Of a DNA stretch of 10,694 nucleotides, positions 1 to 6,867 are shown piece after piece. Location of the stretch: contig JAGREF010000134.1 in NCBI GenBank assembly GCA_020446665.1, positions 1 through 10,694 on the forward strand, in the 5' to 3' direction. The notes beneath the pieces are model-generated. The model was not told where the DNA came from. It searched no databases and worked only from the letters and a program-made list of their open reading frames with translations. The DNA is from Sphingomonadaceae bacterium (GTDB taxonomy: Bacteria; Pseudomonadota; Alphaproteobacteria; Sphingomonadales; Sphingomonadaceae). How positions within the stretch are numbered: position 1 is the stretch's first letter; every line of letters starts with the position of its first letter. The translations under genes and the position numbers were made by a program.

Positions 1-99
1 TTCACGTCGCTCTATGAACAGTTCGCATCGCCGGGCACCATTTCAGGCGCTCCGGGCCTGCCGCGGACCTGGGCACTAACGCTGAAGAAGGATTTCTGA
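1..99 (+). CDS. TonB-dependent receptor, C-terminal end only (5' partial)
   Basis: Reading from base 1 gives 32 residues and a TGA stop at 97-99. The last residues, TWALTLKKDF, have the alternating hydrophobic pattern and terminal Phe of the final beta strand of an outer-membrane barrel, where the terminal aromatic is the Bam recognition signal. The preceding PGLPRTW stretch is typical of the end of TonB-dependent receptors in sphingomonads. Such receptors import siderophores, sugars or other ligands across the outer membrane using TonB energy, but the substrate cannot be told from this fragment. The gene is followed by hairpins at 109-191. The family call rests on the C-terminal signature alone, so another outer-membrane barrel remains possible. 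Confidence 0.6.
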   Translation, partial: FTSLYEQFASPGTISGAPGLPRTWALTLKKDF

Positions 100-108
100 T
101 CGGACATT

Positions 109-130
109 GGCCCCCGCTTAGGCGGGGGCC
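109..130. repeat. GC-rich hairpin after the receptor gene
   Basis: GGCCCCCGC at 109-117 pairs perfectly with GCGGGGGCC at 122-130 around a four-base loop. It begins ten bases after the receptor stop codon. No T-run follows on either strand, so it is not a classical intrinsic terminator by itself. It may protect the mRNA 3' end or act as a short REP-like palindrome. It stands directly before the stronger terminator at 152-191. Confidence 0.55.
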
Positions 131-151
131 AGAGCCAAAAAGCGGCCCACA

Positions 152-191
152 AAAAAGGGGCGCGAACCAGATGCGGTTCGCGCCCCTTTTT
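152..191. terminator. Bidirectional intrinsic terminator between receptor gene and ihfB
   Basis: AAAAAGGGGCGCGAACC at 152-168 is perfectly complementary to GGTTCGCGCCCCTTTTT at 175-191, a 17-bp stem with a six-base loop. The stem ends in a T-tract on both strands (TTTTT at 187-191 on plus; complement of 151-156 on minus). It can therefore end transcription of the receptor gene from the left and of ihfB from the right. Position between two convergent genes fits this role. Confidence 0.9.
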
Positions 192-205
192 GATGCTTGC
201 GGTAA

Positions 206-487
206 TCAGCCTTCGTTGAGGCGTTCGCGCATTTCCTTGCCCGGTTTGAAATAGGGCACTTTCTTGGCCGGCACATCCACCGCATCGCCGGTGCGCGGAT
301 TGCGGCCCTTGCGCGCTTCGCGCTCGCGCGTGGAGAAAGCGCCAAAGCCGCGCAACTCCACCCGGCCACCTTCTGCAAGGCGACGCGAAATTTCATCAAA
401 GAAAATATCCACGACCTGCTCTACCTCTTCCGGTCGCAGGTCGGGATTATCCTTGGCCAGTGCCTGCACCAGTTCGGAACGTATCAT
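206..487 (-). CDS. ihfB: Integration host factor subunit beta
   Basis: The product is a 93-residue HU/IHF-family DNA-bending protein. IHF is an alpha/beta heterodimer that bends DNA sharply at specific sites in replication, transcription and recombination. The length is as expected for the beta subunit. Visible signatures are RGFGAF at about 46-51, the arm motif GRNPRTG at 61-67 with the intercalating Pro64, and [11 protein letters not shown] near the C-terminus. Glu44 and Arg46 match the IHF-beta pattern (RVELRGFG), favouring IHF-beta over HU or IHF-alpha. The ATG is preceded by a G-rich stretch (complement of 492-499) that can serve as the ribosome site. It ends just before the terminator at 152-191. 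It lies downstream of the GntR gene on the same strand, but the 192-bp gap suggests its own promoter. Confidence 0.95.
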   Translation of the reverse strand: MIRSELVQALAKDNPDLRPEEVEQVVDIFFDEISRRLAEGGRVELRGFGAFSTREREARKGRNPRTGDAVDVPAKKVPYFKPGKEMRERLNEG

Positions 488-679
488 AGTCGGCCCCCCG
501 GCTGCCTTTCATTCCGGCATGATCCGCTCATCGAACCATGTCCAATTGCGGGCCTTGAAGTTCTGTTGGCCCGGGACCCCGATGTCCTGAAGCGTAAACT
601 GCCAGAAAGCGCAGTTTTCTGCAATCTTCCCGACTCAATTTGCTAATCCCGTATTAAGCCTGTTTGTCAGTCAGAAAAA
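488..679 (-). other. Intergenic region upstream of ihfB
   Basis: These 192 bases between the GntR stop and the ihfB start hold no convincing gene. The ihfB promoter should be here, but I see no clear -35/-10 pair on the minus strand. A weak six-base inverted repeat, CAGAAA (603-608) with TTTCTG (616-621), has no following T-run and is not called a terminator. Confidence 0.5.
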
Positions 680-1021
680 TCACGCCTTTTCAATCAACTC
701 TTCCAGCCGGATGCCCAAACGGTTAATGCGTTCGCGAATTTCCGGCCATTCGCTTTGAAAAAATTCTTGGCGTTCCCGGCTGCGCAACCGGTCTGCCGCG
801 CCCGGAACGACATACATTCCGACTCCGCGCTGCACCTCCACCAGGCCATCATTCTGGAACTGCTGATAGGCCTTGGCCACGGTCAGCGGATTGGCCCCCT
901 GCTCTGCCGCAAAGGCACGGACAGAGGGCAGCATGTCGCCTTCGCCATAACGCCCGTCAATGATTGCAGCGGCAATCATGTCGCGCAGTTTCAGGTAAAC
1001 GGGGCGGCTTTGCTGGGTCAT
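680..1021 (-). CDS. GntR-family regulator, YtrA-like short type
   Basis: The product is a 113-residue transcriptional regulator. Residues about 8-72 form a GntR winged helix: PVYLKLRDMIAAAI, then LPSVRAFA at 31-38, then the recognition-helix segment NPLTVAKAYQQF and the wing VEVQRGVGMYVV. Only about 40 charged, helical residues follow, too few for a FadR or HutC effector domain. This is the YtrA subfamily layout, in which the tail mainly dimerises. The start is supported by AAGGA eight bases upstream of the ATG (complement of 1030-1034). The gene is divergent from the peptide-transporter operon with a 188-bp shared promoter region, so it is the obvious candidate to control that operon and itself. 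Known YtrA regulators are usually repressors beside transporters. The effector is unknown. Confidence 0.88.
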   Translation of the reverse strand: MTQQSRPVYLKLRDMIAAAIIDGRYGEGDMLPSVRAFAAEQGANPLTVAKAYQQFQNDGLVEVQRGVGMYVVPGAADRLRSRERQEFFQSEWPEIRERINRLGIRLEELIEKA

Positions 1022-1121
1022 GGGTACAGTCCTTTGATCGGGTGCATCAGTGCCATAATACAGCGCAGCGCGTCAAGGCGATCAGGCCCGGTTCAGCGCA
1101 ATTTGGCAGTTACGAGTGAAA

Positions 1122-1153
1122 CTAGCGCTTCACATGGGCGAAACAGGCGCTAG
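1122..1153. promoter_or_regulatory. Candidate operator in the gntR/POT divergent promoter region
   Basis: CTAGCGC at 1122-1128 is exactly repeated in inverted form as GCGCTAG at 1147-1153, separated by 18 bases. It lies about 57 bases before the transporter start and about 100 bases before the divergent GntR start, a suitable place for an operator. A possible -35 (TTGGCA, 1103-1108) precedes it, with no good -10. The half-sites are short, so chance is a real possibility. Binding by the neighbouring GntR protein is inference from position. Confidence 0.35.
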
Positions 1154-1209
1154 GGTGCGCGGCTTGGAGGGCGCATCGCGCCGGGAGAACGCAAGGGGTC
1201 CAAGAGACA

Positions 1210-2988
1210 ATGGCAAGCGGTTACGCTGAAAGCGGGGATGCCCGCGGAACGATTCTGGGTCATCCCAAGGGCTTGTTCGTCCTGTTCTTTGCCGAAATGT
1301 GGGAACGCTTTTCCTATTACGGCATGCGGGCGCTGCTGATTTTCTACCTGACCAAGCACTGGCTCTTTTCTGACGGGCAGGCCGGGATCATCTACGGTGC
1401 CTATACGGCTCTCGTTTATATCACCCCGGTCCTCGGTGGATACTTGGCGGACAAGTGGCTTGGACAGCGAAAGGCCGTGCTTTACGGCGCAGTACTCCTG
1501 ACTTTCGGACACTTCCTCATGGGTTTCGAGGGCACTGGTGGACAGGATGCAGCCAGCCTCAATATATTCTGGCTGGCGCTGGCTTTCATTATCGTGGGCT
1601 CCGGTTTCCTCAAGGCCAATATCTCCGTGATTGTCGGCCAGCTTTATCCGCGCACCGATGTGCGTCGTGACGGTGCCTATACGATCTTCTATATGGGCAT
1701 TAACCTCGGCGCAGCGTTCGGCTCGCTTTTGTGTGGGTACCTGGGCGAAACCTATGGCTGGTCATATGGATTTGGCGCAGCGGGTGTCGGTATGCTCCTT
1801 GGGCTCGTCGTCTTTGTTCTGTTCAAGCCCCTACTTGTGGGGCGCGGTGAACCGGAAAATCCGGAATTGCTGGAACAGAAGAAGTTCGGGCTGAAATTTG
1901 AGTGGCTTCTGTATCTCGCAGGTCTGGTGGCAGTGGGTTTGTGCTGGTGGATGGTGCAAAACCAGTCGATTGTTGGCTCGCTGCTCGGGCTTTGCGGGCT
2001 GGTGCTGGTGCTTTATGTCATCTCCGTTGCAACATTCGGCCTTGCCTATGATAAGGTTTCAGATGCTCCCGAAACACCGCTGTTGATCTACATCGTCGGT
2101 GCGGTCCTGCTATTTGTTGGCGGGCTGATTGCGATCCTTCAGCCTGAGTTGCTGATCGTTTCGCTGGCAGTGCCCCTGCTTGGGCTTGCCATGGTTTTAG
2201 GGGTTATCATCCAACAGGTTATGCTCAAGACATCGCATGATCGCGACCGGATCTTTGCTGCGATGTTCCTGATTCTTGGTTCCATTCTTTTCTGGGCACT
2301 TTTTGAACAAGCTGGGTCTTCGCTCAACCTGTTCACGGATCGCCACGTTGACCGTGGCGGTGTGCCAGCATCGGTGTTCCAATCAATCAATGCGATTTAC
2401 ATTGTCTTGTTGGCACCGCTGTTTGCCACGCTCTGGACCTGGCTCGGCCGGCGCAATCTTGAACCGTCGACTCCGGTCAAGTTCGGTCTTGCCATGCTGC
2501 AGTTGGGGCTGGGTTTCCTCGTCCTCAAATGGGGTGCCGAGGCAGTTGGGATGGACGCCGCCGTGCCGGTAGTCTTTATTTTCCTGATCTATCTCCTGCA
2601 TACGACTGGCGAACTCTGCCTTAGCCCGGTTGGCCTTTCCGCCATGAACCGTCTGGCTCCGGCCCATATGGCCTCGCTCATTATGGGAACCTGGTTCTTT
2701 GCGTCGGCAACGGGCAATTTCGCAGCGGGACTGATCGCGGCAGCAACCGGATCAGAGAAAGCATCGGGCGAAGGTGCGGGCAAAGCCCTTGTTCTCGACG
2801 TCTATCAGACAATCGGCATATGGGCGATCGGGTTCGGCGTCTTCGTCATCATCGTTGCCCCTATGATCCGTAAGCTGATGCATCTGGATACGTTGGCCGA
2901 CGACAATATCGGAAACGACCTCGAAGGCGGCAAGGAAGTGGGCGAGCCCGCAGCCGCCGGTATCCATCCGGCCACCCGCGACAGCTAA
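1210..2988 (+). CDS. Proton-coupled oligopeptide transporter (POT/PTR2 family, MFS)
   Basis: The product is a 592-residue inner-membrane symporter of the POT family, which imports di- and tripeptides and some peptide-like compounds with protons. Motifs are intact: ExxERFSYYG at E29-G38 in helix 1, K135 in the helix-4 segment GFLKANISV, the PTR2 signature FYMGINLGAAFG at 160-171, FWALFEQAGSSLNLF at 361-375, and GELCLSPVGLSAMNRLAP at 467-484 with the helix-10 Glu467. These are the residues known to serve proton coupling and peptide binding, so an active carrier is expected. About 14 hydrophobic helices are visible. The length exceeds the usual ~500 because of longer loops and a hydrophilic tail. 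The ATG follows AAGGGG at 1193-1198. It is the first gene of an operon with the two amidohydrolases: the next start is 11 bases beyond its stop. Exact substrate is not readable. Confidence 0.93.
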   Translation: MASGYAESGDARGTILGHPKGLFVLFFAEMWERFSYYGMRALLIFYLTKHWLFSDGQAGIIYGAYTALVYITPVLGGYLADKWLGQRKAVLYGAVLLTFGHFLMGFEGTGGQDAASLNIFWLALAFIIVGSGFLKANISVIVGQLYPRTDVRRDGAYTIFYMGINLGAAFGSLLCGYLGETYGWSYGFGAAGVGMLLGLVVFVLFKPLLVGRGEPENPELLEQKKFGLKFEWLLYLAGLVAVGLCWWMVQNQSIVGSLLGLCGLVLVLYVISVATFGLAYDKVSDAPETPLLIYIVGAVLLFVGGLIAILQPELLIVSLAVPLLGLAMVLGVIIQQVMLKTSHDRDRIFAAMFLILGSILFWALFEQAGSSLNLFTDRHVDRGGVPASVFQSINAIYIVLLAPLFATLWTWLGRRNLEPSTPVKFGLAMLQLGLGFLVLKWGAEAVGMDAAVPVVFIFLIYLLHTTGELCLSPVGLSAMNRLAPAHMASLIMGTWFFASATGNFAAGLIAAATGSEKASGEGAGKALVLDVYQTIGIWAIGFGVFVIIVAPMIRKLMHLDTLADDNIGNDLEGGKEVGEPAAAGIHPATRDS

Positions 2989-2999
2989 GGACGTTCTCT

Positions 3000-4376
3000 A
3001 TGATACTCCGCACCAGCCTTGTGCTTGCCGGTGCGTTTGCCCTCGCTGCCTGTTCGGCGGATGGTGACGCGCGCCCTTCATCGGCGGCTTCCAAACCGGC
3101 GGCAGCGGGGCCGGAGGCCGATGCGCCCTATCCCTCCACCTATGAGCCCTATCCGGGAGAACCCACCGCGCTGGTCGGGGCGACAATCTATGACGGGGCG
3201 GGCAACCGGATCGACAAGGGCGTGGTGTTCTTCAGCGGCGGCAAGATTGTCTCGGTCGGCGGGCCGGACACGCCGATCCCGGCCGACATTGCGGTGTTTG
3301 ACGGCACCGGAAAATTCGTCACCCCCGGGATTATCGACATTCACAGCCATCTGGGGGACTATCCCACCCCCAGTGTCGATGCGCATAATGACGGCAATGA
3401 AATGACCAATCCCACCACACCGCAAGTGTGGGCGGAACATTCGGTCTGGCCGCAGGACCCAGGCTTTGCCCGCGCGCTGGCCAATGGCGGCGTCACCAGT
3501 CTGCAGATCCTGCCCGGCTCCGCCAATCTGATGGGCGGCCGCAGCATCACGCTCAAGAATGTCCCCAGCCGCACGGTGCAGGGGATGAAGTTCCCCGGCG
3601 CGCCCTATGGCCTGAAAATGGCCTGCGGCGAAAATCCCAAGCGTGTTTACGGCGGCAAGGGCCGGATGCCCTCCACACGGATGGGCAATTTCGCCGTGAA
3701 CCGCCAGACCTGGATCGAGGCCAAGGCCTATGACGGCAAGAAGCGCGATCTGGCCAAGGAAACGCTGAAAGGCGTGCTCGATGGCGAAATCCTGATCCAT
3801 AACCATTGCTATCGCGCCGATGAAATGGCGCTGGTGATGGATATGGGGGACGAATTTGGCTACAAGGTCAGCGCCTTCCACCATGCTGTCGAAGGCTACA
3901 AGATTGGCGATTTGCTGCGCGAGCATGATGTTTGCTCGGCAATCTGGGCTGACTGGTATGGCTTCAAGATGGAAGCCTATGACGGGATCCCGGAAAATGC
4001 CGCCTTGCTGTTCAAGGCGGGGGCCTGCGTGGTCATCCATTCAGACAGCGCCAACGGAATCCAGCGGCTCAATCAGGAAGCGGCCAAGGCACAGGCAGCG
4101 GGCCGCCGGATCGGGATCGACATTCCCGACGCCGAAGTGATCCGCTGGCTGACGCTCAACGCGGCCAAGGCGATGGGGATCGACAAGATGACCGGCAGCC
4201 TGGAGCCGGGGAAGATGGCCGATGTGGTGTTGTGGAATGGTGACCCGCTGAGCGTCTATTCCCGGCCGGAAAAGGTCTGGGTGGATGGCGCGCTGCTATT
4301 CGATTCCAGCAATCCCAAGCGCCGCCCGGTGAGCGATTTCGAACTGGGCCAGCCCGGTGAAGGAGACGTGAAATGA
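3000..4376 (+). CDS. Exported lipoprotein amidohydrolase (imidazolonepropionase-like, active site intact)
   Basis: The product is a 458-residue metal-dependent hydrolase of the amidohydrolase superfamily. The N-terminus MILRTSLVLAGAFALAAC is a lipoprotein signal with lipobox LAAC and lipidated Cys18; Ser at +2 fits outer-membrane sorting. After a Pro/Ala-rich linker, the small beta domain starts near residue 57. Candidate metal and catalytic residues are His115 and His117 (IDIHSHLG), possible carboxylated Lys206 (GLKMACGENPK), His267/His269 (IHNH), His294/His295 (FHH) and Asp349 (HSDS). C-terminal KMADVVLWNGDPL is the usual family ending. Relatives in this broad group act on Xaa-Pro-type dipeptides, N-acyl amino acids or imidazolonepropionate; the true substrate is unknown. 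AAGGA at 2987-2991 overlaps the transporter stop and lies eight bases before the ATG. Together with the peptide transporter this suggests a peptide- or amide-scavenging role in the envelope. Confidence 0.9.
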   Translation: MILRTSLVLAGAFALAACSADGDARPSSAASKPAAAGPEADAPYPSTYEPYPGEPTALVGATIYDGAGNRIDKGVVFFSGGKIVSVGGPDTPIPADIAVFDGTGKFVTPGIIDIHSHLGDYPTPSVDAHNDGNEMTNPTTPQVWAEHSVWPQDPGFARALANGGVTSLQILPGSANLMGGRSITLKNVPSRTVQGMKFPGAPYGLKMACGENPKRVYGGKGRMPSTRMGNFAVNRQTWIEAKAYDGKKRDLAKETLKGVLDGEILIHNHCYRADEMALVMDMGDEFGYKVSAFHHAVEGYKIGDLLREHDVCSAIWADWYGFKMEAYDGIPENAALLFKAGACVVIHSDSANGIQRLNQEAAKAQAAGRRIGIDIPDAEVIRWLTLNAAKAMGIDKMTGSLEPGKMADVVLWNGDPLSVYSRPEKVWVDGALLFDSSNPKRRPVSDFELGQPGEGDVK

Positions 4377-5659
4377 AACGCCTCCTGACCTTCGGCGCCT
4401 CGGCGCTCGCACTGCTTGCCAGCACCGCTGCGGCACAGGATTTTGCCATTACCGGCGCGACTGTCGCGACGGGCGATGGCTCGGCTCCGATGGAAAATGC
4501 CACAGTCGTTGTGCGCGGCGGCAAGGTGGTGGCTGTGGGCCGTGATCTGGCCGTGACCATGGACATGCCGGTGATTGACGGGCGCGGCAAATGGGTCACC
4601 CCCGGTATTGTCGCCAGCATGACCGATCTCGGCCTGTGGGATGTCGGCGCCGTTAGCGGCAGCAATGACAAAAGCGCAGGCAGCTCTCCTTTCAGCGCTG
4701 CGCTGGATGTCGCGCCCGCAATCGTGCCGGAATCGCAGCATATCGCTGTCAGCCGTGCGGGTGGGGTAACGCGGGCCAGTGTCACGTCCTATCCTTCCTC
4801 CACCATCTTTGGCGGACAGGGGGCGCTGATTGATCTGGGGGCAGACCCGGATGCGGTGACAAGGCCGCGCGCATTCCAGTTTGTCGTGCTGGGTGAGCGC
4901 GGCGGCCAGATTGCCGGCGGCAGCCGCACCGCGGCATTCGTGCAGTTCCGTAATGCGCTGACCGAAGCCCGCGATCTTGCCTCGCGCGAAGGGCGCCGGG
5001 ATGATGCGCTGCTCAACCGGCCGGATGCTGCGGCGCTGATCCCGGTCGTGAACGGGACGCAAAAGCTATATGTCCATGTCGAGCGGGCCGCGCATATACG
5101 CTCTGTCCTTGCGCTCAGGCAGGAATTCCCGAAGCTAGATCTGGTGCTGGTCGGGGTAAGCGAAGGCTGGCTGGTGGCGGATGATATCGCCGCCGCCGGC
5201 GTGCCCGTGATCGCCGATGCGCTGGACGATCTGCCGGAAAGCTTTGAACAGCTCGGTTCCACGCAAAGCAATGTCGGGCGCATGGTGCAGGCCGGTGTGA
5301 CGGTGGCGCTGGGCGGCTTTGCCGGGATGGAGCAGCCACGCAATGCCACGCAATATGCGGGCAATCTGGTCGCCTTGCAGAAGGTTCCGCGCGCCACCGG
5401 GCTGAGCTGGGGGCAAGCCTTTGCCAGCATCACCTCGGTCCCTGCGAAGATTGCCGGGATGGAGGGTGTGGGCGTCCTGCGCCCGGGTGCCGTTGGTGAT
5501 GTAGTGATCTGGGATGGTGATCCGCTGGAAGTGTCCAGCGCACCGATGCGCGTATTTATCGACGGGGTGGAACAGCCCCTGGACAATCACCAGACACGGC
5601 TGCGTGACCGCTATCGCGACCTTGATGAGAGCGATCTGCCCAAGGCCTATGACTGGTAA
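4373..5659 (+). CDS. Exported amidohydrolase-like protein lacking most metal ligands (probable pseudoenzyme)
   Basis: The product has 428 residues, with a Sec signal peptide (MKRLLTFGASALALLASTAAA, cleavage likely before QDF) and no lipobox. The fold is that of the preceding protein: beta domain DFAITGATVATGDG at 23-36, VTPGIVASMTDLG at 75-87, and C-terminal GAVGDVVIWDGDPL at 372-385. By my eye alignment with the upstream paralogue, the HxH motif has become Met83/Asp85, the second His of HNH is Glu237 (His235 kept), the HH pair is Val260/Gly261, the catalytic Asp is Phe316, and no Lys is seen at the carboxylysine position. It probably cannot hold the usual metal centre. Its ATG overlaps the upstream stop as ATGA (4373-4376), so the two are translationally coupled and likely made in step. 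It might be a partner subunit, a binding protein, or an enzyme with an altered mechanism. Confidence 0.85.
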   Translation: MKRLLTFGASALALLASTAAAQDFAITGATVATGDGSAPMENATVVVRGGKVVAVGRDLAVTMDMPVIDGRGKWVTPGIVASMTDLGLWDVGAVSGSNDKSAGSSPFSAALDVAPAIVPESQHIAVSRAGGVTRASVTSYPSSTIFGGQGALIDLGADPDAVTRPRAFQFVVLGERGGQIAGGSRTAAFVQFRNALTEARDLASREGRRDDALLNRPDAAALIPVVNGTQKLYVHVERAAHIRSVLALRQEFPKLDLVLVGVSEGWLVADDIAAAGVPVIADALDDLPESFEQLGSTQSNVGRMVQAGVTVALGGFAGMEQPRNATQYAGNLVALQKVPRATGLSWGQAFASITSVPAKIAGMEGVGVLRPGAVGDVVIWDGDPLEVSSAPMRVFIDGVEQPLDNHQTRLRDRYRDLDESDLPKAYDW

Positions 5660-5781
5660 ACAGCTGCAACCTGTTCACATGGCAAGGTTGACAGAACTAC
5701 CGCCACCTAACATGCTGGATATCTGGGCCGATTATCGGCTTGCTGCGGGAAGTGGGGGCTAACCGCAGATTGGAGGATTGG
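5660..5781 (+). promoter_or_regulatory. Spacer before mlaA, with possible promoter
   Basis: These 122 bases separate the amidohydrolase operon from the MlaA gene. A perfect -35 hexamer, TTGACA at 5688-5693, is present, but no good -10 lies 16-18 bases on (CATGCT at 5711-5716 is poor). A six-base inverted repeat, CTGCGG (5743-5748) with CCGCAG (5763-5768), lies just before the ribosome site GGAGG at 5772-5776. No intrinsic terminator is visible, so read-through from the operon is possible. Confidence 0.3.
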
Positions 5782-6807
5782 ATGACCATGCCCGCCCTGG
5801 TGGCTGCCCTGATAGTGGCCAGCCCTGCCCCTGGACCTGCTCCGGCGATCTCGGCCCATATCGTGCAGGCCGATGTCCATCTGGCCCATGCGACCTTGCC
5901 GGTCAGCGCGCCGGTGATTCAGGCAGATTCCGCCCAGTTGGCCGATTTCGGGGCACAGGACCCGACCTTGGATGGAGTTTCTGACTCTCCCTCTGTCGCA
6001 GCTGACACCGGTGCCATGGAGGACGCCGCAAGCGCAGAGGCGCCTCCGCCAGATGATCCAGATACCGACAATAATGTGATCGTCGTACAGGCAGTTACCG
6101 AAGCGCCGCCGGGGGATCCGCTGCACCAGATCAACGCCCAGACCTATGCCGTGGTGCAAGGTGTCGACCAGGCAGTGGTCGAGCCTCTGGCAACTGCCTA
6201 TAATGAAAAGCTGCCGCGGCCGGTGCGCAGCGGGCTTAGCAATTTCTTCCGGAATTTGCGCGAACCCATCGTCTTCCTCAACTTCCTGTTGCAGGGCAAG
6301 CCGGGCAAGGCGGCTGAGACTGCAGGACGCTTTGCGATCAATTCCACTGTCGGATTTGGCGGACTGTTCGATGTCGCCAAGCGCGAGCCCTTCAACCTGC
6401 CGCATCGCCGCAATGGCTTTGCCAATACGCTGGGCTATTACGGCGTTGGCCAGGGGCCGTTCTTCTATTTGCCGCTGGTAGGGGCGACCACCTTGCGTGA
6501 TGGAATTGGCAGTCTTGCCGATACAGCGGTGCTGCCCTTCGCCATCGGCAAGCCATTCAACACGCCCTATTATGCGATCAGTTCCTATACGGTCCGTTCG
6601 CTGGACGAACGGCGCGAGTTCCATGAACGGCACCAGCGTATTGCAGACAGCAATTTCCCATACGAAACCATGCGCGAGACCTATCTGTGCGATCGCACGC
6701 GCGAGATCGAGGCGCTGCATGGCCGCCCGCCATCGGACTGCATGCCCGAGGCCATGAAGGACCTGCCTGGCGAGCCTGATTTCGCGCCAGCTCCACCCGC
6801 ACAATAG
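5782..6807 (+). CDS. mlaA: MlaA/VacJ-family outer-membrane lipid-asymmetry protein without visible lipobox
   Basis: The product has 341 residues from the chosen ATG. MlaA removes misplaced phospholipids from the outer leaflet of the outer membrane and passes them to periplasmic MlaC. The MlaA domain starts with GDPLHQINAQTYAV near residue 111 and contains LPRPVRSGLSNFFRNLREP (about 144-162), LLQGKPGKAAETAGRFAINST and GGLFDVA, then GYYGVGQGPFFYLPLVGATTLRDG. GGAGG at 5772-5776 favours the ATG at 5782; an in-frame TTG at 5740 has no ribosome site but would add Arg residues to the leader. The N-terminus is hydrophobic and Ala-rich (cleavage possible after AISA), with no cysteine in the first 300 residues, so the usual lipid anchor is missing. 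About 85 residues of Pro/Ala/Asp-rich linker make it longer than E. coli MlaA (about 250). Cys303 and Cys320 may form a disulfide. No other mla genes are nearby. Confidence 0.88.
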   Translation: MTMPALVAALIVASPAPGPAPAISAHIVQADVHLAHATLPVSAPVIQADSAQLADFGAQDPTLDGVSDSPSVAADTGAMEDAASAEAPPPDDPDTDNNVIVVQAVTEAPPGDPLHQINAQTYAVVQGVDQAVVEPLATAYNEKLPRPVRSGLSNFFRNLREPIVFLNFLLQGKPGKAAETAGRFAINSTVGFGGLFDVAKREPFNLPHRRNGFANTLGYYGVGQGPFFYLPLVGATTLRDGIGSLADTAVLPFAIGKPFNTPYYAISSYTVRSLDERREFHERHQRIADSNFPYETMRETYLCDRTREIEALHGRPPSDCMPEAMKDLPGEPDFAPAPPAQ

Positions 6808-6867
6808 GTCTCGGCCCATTGCCAAGGCCATCACCGCGGCGCATGGTCGGGCGATGGGAGACGTGCC

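Noticed and set aside
603..621. CAGAAA/TTTCTG inverted repeat as a terminator for gntR
   Set aside because: Six bases, AT-rich, and no T-run follows on the minus strand.
1026..1080. Minus-strand TTGACG and TATTAT as a gntR promoter
   Set aside because: The two hexamers are only 10 bases apart, far too close for sigma-70 use, and neither has a partner at 16-18 bases.
3078..4040. Open frame of 320 codons on the minus strand
   Set aside because: It is opposite the intact amidohydrolase gene, whose active-site motifs prove the plus strand is coding. The minus product has shadow-like composition.
5743..5768. CTGCGG/CCGCAG inverted repeat before mlaA as a regulatory hairpin
   Set aside because: Six bases with a 14-base loop is within chance expectation in GC-rich DNA, and nothing else supports it.
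5740..5781. TTG start for the MlaA gene
   Set aside because: No ribosome site precedes it, while ATG 5782 has GGAGG five bases upstream. It is kept only as a possible alternative because it would add positive charge to the leader.
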